This document shows positions 44,694 through 50,820 of a stretch of 50,820 bases of DNA, piece after piece. The notes under the pieces are model-generated. The model searched no databases, was not told the origin of the DNA, and was given only the letters and a program-made list of their open reading frames with translations. The position numbers were made by a program, and so were the translations under genes. Position 1 is the first letter of the stretch; every line of letters begins with the position of its first letter. The DNA comes from Terriglobia bacterium. Its GTDB lineage: Bacteria; Acidobacteriota; Terriglobia; Bryobacterales; Bryobacteraceae. The stretch lies in NCBI GenBank assembly GCA_021324615.1, contig JAJPIT010000044.1, positions 1 through 50,820 on the forward strand. Reading direction: 5' to 3'.

Positions 44694-44747
44694 ACGCGCC
44701 GAACCCCGCAGCGCGCGGATTCGCCTCCGGCGCGGCGCGCGTGCAGG

Positions 44748-44775
44748 TTGACAAAATCCCTTATTTTGATATTCT
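44748..44775 (+). promoter_or_regulatory. Sigma70-type promoter of the third receptor gene
   Basis: TTGACA (44748-44753), a 16-base spacer, then TATTCT (44770-44775). The -35 is a perfect match and the -10 has 4 of 6. The region is AT-rich against a GC-rich background. The leader to the ATG at 44862 would be about 80 bases. Confidence 0.75.
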
Positions 44776-44861
44776 ATTCAAAAGGTTTGTTGGATTTCCG
44801 GTCTAGGGTTTTGGGCCGGGAGAACAATTCCGCAAAGATTTATCCGAAAGGATTGGGGATT

Positions 44862-47800
44862 ATGAAAAAATACGCTTGGCTGCTGCTCGTGTGCGCGCTG
44901 TTGTGTGCGCTTCCGCGCCGGTCATTCGCTCAGTTGACCGCCACGGCGACGCTTCAGGGTACGGTGACCGATAAATCCGGGGGCGTGATTCCGGGAGCCG
45001 AAGTCAAGATTACCAACCGGGAAACCGGCGCGGTCCGCACCGACAAGACCGCCGGAAATGGCAGCTACGTGTTTAATCTGCTGCCAGCCGGCCACTACGA
45101 CGTGACCGTCACGATGCCCGGATTTGCCACCGGCGTTTACTCCAACGTCGAACTGTTCGTTTCCCGCACCACCACCGTCGACGCCACGCTTTCGCCCAGC
45201 CAGCAGACCCAGACGGTGACCGTGGAAGCGGCGGGCGCGGCGCTGGTCGATTTGCAGAAAACCGACGTCAGCCTGCCGATTACGCCGAGCGACGTCGAAA
45301 ATCTTCCGCTCAACGGCCGCGACTTCGTCAATATGGCGATTCTGGCGCCCGGCGCGCGGCCGGTGAACTCCTATGACCCGACCAAGGCCCGCATCGGCGT
45401 GTTCGCCACCAACGGCTCAGGGGGCCGCAACGTCAACGTCACGGTGAACGGCGTCGATGATCACGACAACACCGTGGGCGGCCCAGTGATGCAGCTTCCA
45501 CTGGAAGCGGTCCAGGAATTCAACATTTCCACCCAGCGCTTCTCCGCCGCCAACGGGCGCAGCGAGGGCGCGGCGGTGAACCTGATCACCAAGTCCGGCA
45601 CCAACCAGTTTCACGGCTCTTTGTTTTTCCAGGACCGCGATCAGGCCTTCGACACGCTGAACTACTTCGAGCAGACCGCGCATGGCGGCACCGGCCAGAA
45701 GGCGCCGTTCAGCCGGCAGCAGTTCGGCGGATCCATCGGCGGGCCGCTCAAGAAGGACAAAACGTTCCTGTTTTTCGCCATTGAGCGCTCCCGCGAGCAG
45801 ACCAGCATCAACACCAACCCCGCGGCTTACGCCGACGCTCAGGCGCTGACCAAAGTCAGCCTGCCGTACGGCATTCAAGTGGATCCGGTGCAGACCATCG
45901 CCACGCCTTATTACGACTGGCGCTATAATGGCCGGCTCGACCATGACTTGAACGACAAAAACCGCCTTTCGTTGAGCTACTCCAATCAGAACAACCGCGG
46001 GCTCAACGACCAGGCCTCCGGCAACAGCGACGGCTTCCAGACCAACTTCACCACCAATCAGCTCATCATCTCCAATGCGACGCTGAACTCGGTGATCTCG
46101 CCGACCATGGTGAACTCCTTCACGGCCGGCTATCAGTATTGGAACAATTTGATCGACGCCAACCAGTTCGTGCCCAATCTCTCCTTCCCGAACCTTTCGG
46201 CCGGAACCAATCCCAACGTGCCGCAGGAGAGTTATCAGGCCAAATGGCAGTTCAAGGACGATTACTCAATCAACCACGGGGCCCATTCGTTCAAATTCGG
46301 CGTCGATTATCTTTACGAGCCCAAGCTTGGCGGCTTCTTCGTCACCGATCCGACGCCAGCGATCAGCTTCTTCGACGATCCCACCAAGATTCTCTCCGAC
46401 CCGGCCGACTACCCGCAGGGCCTGGCGACTCCGGGCGCGGTGCAATCGATTACCGTTCCCAACACCGGGAACCCTTATTTTGCCGAAAACGCCAAATCGA
46501 TCGGTTTGTACGTCCAGGACGACTGGAAGGCCACCCGCCGGCTGACGCTGAATATCGGGCTGCGGTGGGACAAGGACTACGATTTGAATGGCGGCGCGCA
46601 GCAGGCCACCAGCAAAACCTATCTGGAACTGAAGGCGATCGGCAGTCCCTATGCTTACCGGCTGCCGCAGAATGAGAATCGCGACTTCAGCCCGCGGTTT
46701 GGTCTGGCTTACGACCTGACCGGCTCCGGCAAGCACGTGCTCCGCGCCGGCTACGGCCTGTACTACGGCCAGACGTTCCAGAACATTCCGCTGTTCATGG
46801 AACAGCAGGCCAACGCCACGGTCTTTACCACCATCAACTACACCAGCCCTGGCCCGGGGAGCCCCTCAGCGGCGAAGCTGCCCAACGGAGAGCTGTTGTC
46901 GGCCTGGCGCTTCGGGATCGATCCGCTGCCGCCGATTCCTCCGGGAACCTCGCAGTTGCCCACCGGATCCACCGGCTTCATCATGGATCCGAACTACCGC
47001 AATCCTTACAGCGAGCAGTGGAACGCCGGCTATAGCTGGCAGGCGACCAGCGATTCGGTGATTGAGATCGAATATATTCACGAACTCGGCTTGCACGAGA
47101 ACGAGCGCATCATCATCAACCCGCAGATCAACGGCGTGCGGAACACCACCGCCGCCTTCCAGGCCGCCGGTCTGCCGGTGCTGGGCCAGATCCGCGACGC
47201 CATGTCCAACGGCCGCAGCCGCTACGACGGCATGAACGTCTCCTATCGCAAGCGGCTGACCCGCAACTTCTCGATCAACGCCGCCTACGTGCTCTCAAAA
47301 GCGCGGGCCTACAACGGGAGCGCGGCTTCCTACGCCAACTCCCCCACCGACGAGCTGAACTGGTTCGCCCCGCACGATTACGGCCCGACGCCATCCGATG
47401 AGCGGCACCGCATCACTTTGAGCGGCTTGTTCAACCTGCCGTTCGGCATCACCGTATCGCCCATCATGCAGTGGGCGACCGGGCGCCCCTACAACCCGAC
47501 CGAAGGCATCAGCGACGTCTACGGGTGGGGCGGCGGCAACGGCGCCACGCACGCGATCGTTCTCAACAGCGATCCAACCAATCTGACCGCGACCAAGTCC
47601 TACACCGCCGCGCAACTGGTGGCTTGCCTGAACGCCAATACCTGCCATCAACTGCCCTACAATTATCTCCGCGGCGAGGACTTTTTCCAGCTTGACGCTC
47701 GCTTCGGCAAGGTCTTCCGGCTGGGTGAAAAACCCAGGCTCGAGCTGTTCTTCCAGGCGTTCGACCTGACCAACCGGGCCAATTTCGGTTCTTCGTACCA

Positions 47801-47912
47801 GGCCAGCATCCGGGCGGCGAACTTCATGCATCCGACAAATTTCATCGCCGCCTCCGGGGTGATCGTGCCCAAGTCCTTCGCCGGGGAGTTCGGCGCGCGG
47901 TTCAGCTTCTAA
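44862..47912 (+). CDS. Oar-like TonB-dependent outer-membrane receptor (3)
   Basis: A 1016-residue protein. The signal peptide is 1-23 (ending RRSFA before Q24). A carboxypeptidase-regulatory-like domain follows (~32-110; LQGTVTDKSGGVIPGAEV), then a plug with NVNVTVNGVDDHDN, then a barrel ending GARFSF with terminal Phe. The plug contains NLPLNGRDFVNMAILAPG, a common Acidobacteriota receptor segment. The ATG at 44862 has AAGGATTGGGG upstream and starts the signal peptide; the longer frame back to 44748 includes the promoter and is not real. Flanked by its own promoter and terminator, so probably monocistronic. Ligand unknown. Confidence 0.92.
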   Translation: MKKYAWLLLVCALLCALPRRSFAQLTATATLQGTVTDKSGGVIPGAEVKITNRETGAVRTDKTAGNGSYVFNLLPAGHYDVTVTMPGFATGVYSNVELFVSRTTTVDATLSPSQQTQTVTVEAAGAALVDLQKTDVSLPITPSDVENLPLNGRDFVNMAILAPGARPVNSYDPTKARIGVFATNGSGGRNVNVTVNGVDDHDNTVGGPVMQLPLEAVQEFNISTQRFSAANGRSEGAAVNLITKSGTNQFHGSLFFQDRDQAFDTLNYFEQTAHGGTGQKAPFSRQQFGGSIGGPLKKDKTFLFFAIERSREQTSINTNPAAYADAQALTKVSLPYGIQVDPVQTIATPYYDWRYNGRLDHDLNDKNRLSLSYSNQNNRGLNDQASGNSDGFQTNFTTNQLIISNATLNSVISPTMVNSFTAGYQYWNNLIDANQFVPNLSFPNLSAGTNPNVPQESYQAKWQFKDDYSINHGAHSFKFGVDYLYEPKLGGFFVTDPTPAISFFDDPTKILSDPADYPQGLATPGAVQSITVPNTGNPYFAENAKSIGLYVQDDWKATRRLTLNIGLRWDKDYDLNGGAQQATSKTYLELKAIGSPYAYRLPQNENRDFSPRFGLAYDLTGSGKHVLRAGYGLYYGQTFQNIPLFMEQQANATVFTTINYTSPGPGSPSAAKLPNGELLSAWRFGIDPLPPIPPGTSQLPTGSTGFIMDPNYRNPYSEQWNAGYSWQATSDSVIEIEYIHELGLHENERIIINPQINGVRNTTAAFQAAGLPVLGQIRDAMSNGRSRYDGMNVSYRKRLTRNFSINAAYVLSKARAYNGSAASYANSPTDELNWFAPHDYGPTPSDERHRITLSGLFNLPFGITVSPIMQWATGRPYNPTEGISDVYGWGGGNGATHAIVLNSDPTNLTATKSYTAAQLVACLNANTCHQLPYNYLRGEDFFQLDARFGKVFRLGEKPRLELFFQAFDLTNRANFGSSYQASIRAANFMHPTNFIAASGVIVPKSFAGEFGARFSF

Positions 47913-47934
47913 AAAACGGCAGCTCCAACTGACG

Positions 47935-47968
47935 GGCCGGCGGCTCCCCGCCGGCCTTTCTTTTTTTT
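47935..47968 (+). terminator. Strong Rho-independent terminator
   Basis: GGCCGGCGG (47935-47943), loop CTCC, CCGCCGGCC (47948-47956): a perfect 9-bp GC stem followed by TTTCTTTTTTTT. It lies 22 bases after the receptor stop and ends only 12 bases before the cupin ATG. Confidence 0.93.
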
Positions 47969-47980
47969 ACACTTCTGAAT

Positions 47981-48331
47981 ATGCCTACCTTGATCGCGGC
48001 GCCTGCGCGCATTCCCGTCCCCGGAGGCAAGCTGATCGAGGAGTACATCGGACGGGTGAACTCCAAGGACACGGCGCTCTCCATCGCGCACATGCGCAGC
48101 CCGGCGGGCTGGTCCGAACCGGGGCAGCGTCCCGAGTTTGACGAGTTCACCATCGTGCTTCAAGGCTCGGTCACGGTAGAATGCGAAGACGGAATCATCG
48201 AAGTGCCGGCGGGACAGGCCGTGATTACGCGGCGCGGGGAATGGATCCGCTACAGCACGCCGCGCGGCGCCGAGTATATCGCGGTTTGCGCCCCCGCGTT
48301 TTCGCCCGAAACGGCGCATCGGGACTCATGA
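47981..48331 (+). CDS. Small cupin-domain protein
   Basis: A 116-residue single-domain cupin. The barrel core reads FDEFTIVLQGSVTVECEDGIIEVPAGQAVITRRGEWIRYSTP, split over the two cupin motifs. The first motif has Asp/Glu (EFDEF) where many cupins have His-His, so metal binding is uncertain. The family ranges from sugar binding to dioxygenases; function here is unknown. The ATG is 12 bases after the T-run of a strong terminator and has no Shine-Dalgarno sequence. The stop overlaps the next ATG (ATGA). Confidence 0.8.
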   Translation: MPTLIAAPARIPVPGGKLIEEYIGRVNSKDTALSIAHMRSPAGWSEPGQRPEFDEFTIVLQGSVTVECEDGIIEVPAGQAVITRRGEWIRYSTPRGAEYIAVCAPAFSPETAHRDS

Positions 48332-48681
48332 AGCTGCGATTTTATTCCAATACTTTGCGATTCCGGCTGAGCCGGTCCGAGGTGGCGCGGCTGGCCGAGA
48401 CAGGGCGGGTGGAGGAATCCATCTCGTTCCCCCAACGCGAGCTGGCGTACGCAATCGAGCTGGGGGCTTCGCCGGAGATCACCGCGTCCTTCGATGGCGC
48501 GCGGATTCGCGTCGAGGTTCCCCGCGAGCAGGCCCGGAGCTGGATCGGCAGCGGACAGGCAGGGATCGAAACCCCCGGCGGATCGCCCAAAATCCTGATT
48601 GAAAAGGATTTTCAGTGCCTGCACAAGGAAGGCGCCGAGCAGGTCGACGCGTTCCCCAACCCCTTGATGGACAAGTTCTAA
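48328..48681 (+). CDS. Conserved hypothetical small protein
   Basis: A 117-residue protein starting MKLRFYSNTLRFRLSRSEVARL. It has the pattern of a small family I have seen beginning with 'MKIR..NSLR.RL..SEV' and ending near CLHKEGAEQVDAFPNP; I cannot name a function. It appears alpha/beta, without signal peptide or membrane span. His and Cys near the end (FQCLHKEG) could bind a metal. It is translationally coupled to the cupin gene (ATGA), so the two may act together. Confidence 0.7.
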   Translation: MKLRFYSNTLRFRLSRSEVARLAETGRVEESISFPQRELAYAIELGASPEITASFDGARIRVEVPREQARSWIGSGQAGIETPGGSPKILIEKDFQCLHKEGAEQVDAFPNPLMDKF

Positions 48682-48838
48682 AGCGAACAGGATCCGGAAG
48701 CCATAGCGGCGCGGGGCTACTCCGGCGCCCGGACCGGCGCCAGTAACTGGCGGGGGAAAGATCACGTCGTTTTTTTTGACGTTCACGGAAAATTCATAAG
48801 AAGATTCACAAATGGTAAGCGACCCTGCCCGGGCTGGA

Positions 48839-48868
48839 TTGACAGTGCCGTTTCGGAATCTTTATCAT
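48839..48868 (+). promoter_or_regulatory. Sigma70-type promoter of the ABC transporter operon
   Basis: TTGACA (48839-48844), an 18-base spacer, then TATCAT (48863-48868): a perfect -35 and a 5/6 -10. Expected start near 48875, about 48 bases before the ATPase ATG. A second partial -35 (TTGACG, 48776) has no matching -10. Confidence 0.75.
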
Positions 48869-48922
48869 GAGGTGTTATTCACGCTCACCAAGAGCGCCCT
48901 GGCTCGTCCTGAGTAATTCTAT

Positions 48923-49930
48923 ATGATCAAAGTCGAAGGGCTTACCAAGCGATACGCCCGTAAAATCGCAGTCGACAACATCTCTTTTGAGGTCGAAAAG
49001 GGCCAGATTGTCGGCTTTCTCGGCCCCAACGGAGCGGGCAAAACGACCACCATGCGCGTTTTGACCTGTTTTCTGCCGCCCACCGCAGGCAAAGCCTCGG
49101 TGGCCGGATTCGACGTGCTCGAACAGCCGCTCGAAGTCAAACGCCGGATCGGCTATCTGCCGGAAACGCCGCCGGTTTATCCCGAGATGGAGGTTCAGGA
49201 GTACCTGGAGTTCGTGGGCCGGATCAAGGGCGTGGCCAAGGACCAGTTGGCGAAACGTATCGCCGAGGTTGCGGAGGCGTGCGCAATCAGCGATGTCCGA
49301 AAGACGCTGATCGGGAAGCTTTCCAAGGGCTACCGGCAGCGCGTCGGCCTGGCGCAGGCGATCATTCACAATCCCGACGTTCTGATTCTCGATGAGCCCA
49401 CCGCCGGCCTGGATCCACACCAGATCATCGAGACGCGCGACTTGATCAAGGGCCTGGCCGCCCGCGGCGATCATACGATCATCCTTTCGACGCATATTCT
49501 TCCCGAGGTCGAGCAAACCTGCGAGCGGGTGATCATTATCGCCAAGGGAAAACTGGTGGCCATGGATACGGTCGCCAACCTGACCAGCCGCTTAAGGGGC
49601 GCCGAGACGGTGGCCGTCGAGGTGTTGGCCGAAGAGAGCCAGGCCGCCGCGGTTCAGAGAAAACTGGAGCAGGTCGCCGGGGTGAGCCGGGTGCTGGCCA
49701 ACCAGCACCGCGACGGCAAACTGAACTTTATGGTGGAGAGCCTGGAGGGCCGCACCATCCGCCCCGGTTTGGCCCGCGCGGTGATCGAATCCGGATGGAA
49801 TTTGAATGAATTGCACGCGGTGGGCCTGAGCCTGGAAGAGATCTTCCTGCAACTGACCGCCTCGCCGGAGAATACACGGCAGGAGGAGGCCGTCGCCGCC
49901 ACCGCCGCGCCCGTTGGAGAGTCACGATGA
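48923..49930 (+). CDS. ABC transporter ATP-binding protein (GldA-like)
   Basis: A 335-residue ATPase. Walker A GPNGAGKTT starts at 34 (K40). The signature is LSKGYRQR (133-140), Walker B VLILDE (153-158) and H-loop H191. A C-terminal extension (~230-335) is typical of GldA/NosF-type ABC-2 ATPases. With the following permease and GldG-like gene it forms a GldAFG-type exporter, named for Bacteroidetes gliding but widespread in non-gliding bacteria. The substrate is unknown. No clear ribosome-binding site; the stop overlaps the permease ATG (ATGA). Confidence 0.92.
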   Translation: MIKVEGLTKRYARKIAVDNISFEVEKGQIVGFLGPNGAGKTTTMRVLTCFLPPTAGKASVAGFDVLEQPLEVKRRIGYLPETPPVYPEMEVQEYLEFVGRIKGVAKDQLAKRIAEVAEACAISDVRKTLIGKLSKGYRQRVGLAQAIIHNPDVLILDEPTAGLDPHQIIETRDLIKGLAARGDHTIILSTHILPEVEQTCERVIIIAKGKLVAMDTVANLTSRLRGAETVAVEVLAEESQAAAVQRKLEQVAGVSRVLANQHRDGKLNFMVESLEGRTIRPGLARAVIESGWNLNELHAVGLSLEEIFLQLTASPENTRQEEAVAATAAPVGESR

Positions 49931-50691
49931 ACACCTTCACCATCGCCCGCAAGGAGCTGAACAGCTACTTCCGTTCCCCCATCGCCTACGGCGTGATGGC
50001 GTTTTTCGCGCTGATCGCCGGATATTTTTTCTATGTCGCGGTCGTGTTTTTCGTGCGGCGCGGCATGGAGAGCGCGATGATGGGCCAGAGCTTTCCCATG
50101 GACATGGGCGAAATGATTATCCGCCCGCTGTTTTCCAATATCAGCGTGATCGGGCTGTTCCTGATCCCGATGATCACCATGCGCCTGTTCGCCGAGGAGA
50201 AGCGCACCGGCACCATCGAGCTGCTGCTGACCTCGCCCGTCAGCGATCTGGAGATTATTCTCGGCAAGTGGCTGGGGGCGATGATCCTGTATGTGGCGAT
50301 GCTGGCCATCTCGGCGCTGAGCCTGTCGGTGCTGTTCGTCTACGGGCATCCGGACTGGAAGCCGATTCTGGTCGGCTATCTGGGGCTGCTGTTGCAGGGC
50401 GGCTGCCTGCTCGCCATCGGGACCTTCATCTCCAACTGCACCAAGAACCAGATCGTGGCCGGCGTGGCCGGCTTCGCCATCATGCTGCTGCTGTGGGTGC
50501 TCGACTGGGCGTCGTCGTTCGGCACAACGGTCACCGACCGGGTGATCAGCTACCTTTCGGTGCTCCAGCACTTCGACACGTTTTCGCGCGGGGTGCTCGA
50601 CAGCAAGGACATTGTGTTTTATTTGTCGGTGATTTTTGTGGGATTGTTTTTGACCGCGCGCTCGATGGAGTCGCTGCGGTGGAGAGCATAG
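49927..50691 (+). CDS. ABC-2 type permease (GldF-like)
   Basis: A 254-residue membrane protein with six hydrophobic segments. It starts MNTFTIARKELNSYFRSPIAY, the usual ABC-2 permease beginning, and has MRLFAEEKRTGTIELLLTSP, the coupling-helix signature of the GldF/NosY group. It would form the membrane channel energised by the upstream ATPase. Coupled by ATGA to the ATPase gene; the next gene starts one base after its stop. Confidence 0.93.
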   Translation: MNTFTIARKELNSYFRSPIAYGVMAFFALIAGYFFYVAVVFFVRRGMESAMMGQSFPMDMGEMIIRPLFSNISVIGLFLIPMITMRLFAEEKRTGTIELLLTSPVSDLEIILGKWLGAMILYVAMLAISALSLSVLFVYGHPDWKPILVGYLGLLLQGGCLLAIGTFISNCTKNQIVAGVAGFAIMLLLWVLDWASSFGTTVTDRVISYLSVLQHFDTFSRGVLDSKDIVFYLSVIFVGLFLTARSMESLRWRA

Positions 50692-50692
50692 T

Positions 50693-50820
50693 ATGAACAG
50701 CGGATGGATGAAGGCCCGGCAAACCCGGTTCACCGCCTACACGGTTCTTTATGTGGCCATCGTGATCGCGGTGGTGAGCGGCGTGAATTTCCTCGCCAAC
50801 CGGTATAACAAGAGCTACGA
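50693..50820 (+). CDS. GldG-like ABC transporter auxiliary protein, 5' fragment
   Basis: The first 42 codons of a gene cut off by the window end. It starts MNSGWMKARQTRF and has one membrane segment (~17-33), followed by VNFLANRYNKSY, typical of the start of GldG-type (ABC-2 intra-membrane, DUF4350-like periplasmic) proteins. Position after a GldA/GldF pair supports the call. The large periplasmic domain is outside the window. Confidence 0.75.
   Translation, partial: MNSGWMKARQTRFTAYTVLYVAIVIAVVSGVNFLANRYNKSY

Noticed and set aside
48734-48785. Inverted repeats CGCCAG/CTGGCG and ACGTC/GACGT with a T8 as a terminator for the 117-residue protein gene
   Set aside because: The stem and T-run are about 20 bases apart, and the second stem has the Ts in its loop; too weak to annotate.

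Overview
The window reads as a chromosomal segment of a GC-rich Gram-negative bacterium, most likely an Acidobacteriota member of the Solibacter/Bryobacter type. This is an inference. The reasons are three very large outer-membrane receptors of the Oar type (carboxypeptidase-regulatory-like domain plus TonB-type plug and barrel), zinc-ribbon Ser/Thr kinases, a fused alpha/beta 2-oxoacid dehydrogenase E1, and M28/M20 peptidases with signal peptides. No transposase, integrase, phage gene or CRISPR array was seen, and nothing in composition points to recent transfer.

Layout. 1-1809: translation/transcription cluster tuf (3' end)-rpmG-tRNA-Trp-secE-nusG-rplK, which stops after rplK without rplA/rplJ/rplL. 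1860-15408: an MBL-fold hydrolase, two Oar-like receptors (minus strand), mscL, a fused E1 dehydrogenase, an MtaB-like tRNA methylthiotransferase, a small acidic protein, a GNAT protein and an M28 peptidase. 15495-25779: a minus-strand exopolysaccharide operon transcribed wza-wzc-wzx-wzy/ligase-degT-capD-glycosyltransferase, tightly packed with ATGA overlaps. 26180-28028: a NarL-type histidine kinase and a response regulator whose receiver and HTH halves lie in different frames, divergent from the polysaccharide operon. 28031-29906: Thr/Ser dehydratase and 2-hydroxyacid dehydrogenase. 30006-33511: two tandem zinc-ribbon Ser/Thr kinases, the second with a collagen-like linker, a TPR-like segment and an unrecognised C-terminal domain. 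33498-35778: a geranylgeranyl-reductase-type flavoprotein and a second NarL-type regulator behind a long leader.

35851-42451 is the most interesting part: an arginine operon, argF-argG-argH-argR, preceded by a pair of ARG boxes. It continues through ATGA overlaps into a prolyl-tRNA synthetase paralogue that has lost class II motifs 2 and 3 but keeps the editing (INS) and anticodon-binding domains, and then into a class V PLP enzyme. ArgR probably controls the whole unit, including its own gene. The degenerate synthetase resembles the HisZ case, where a synthetase paralogue was recruited to amino-acid biosynthesis, and is the best candidate here for an undescribed component.

42463-50820: an M20 hydrolase, a Ycf48/BNR-like secreted protein, a third Oar-like receptor with a clear sigma70 promoter and a strong intrinsic terminator, a cupin plus a small conserved protein, and the start of a Gld-type ABC transporter operon (ATPase, permease, truncated GldG-like protein).

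Most long open frames antisense to these genes are by-products of high GC content. All gene names rest on reading motifs by eye; no database search was run.
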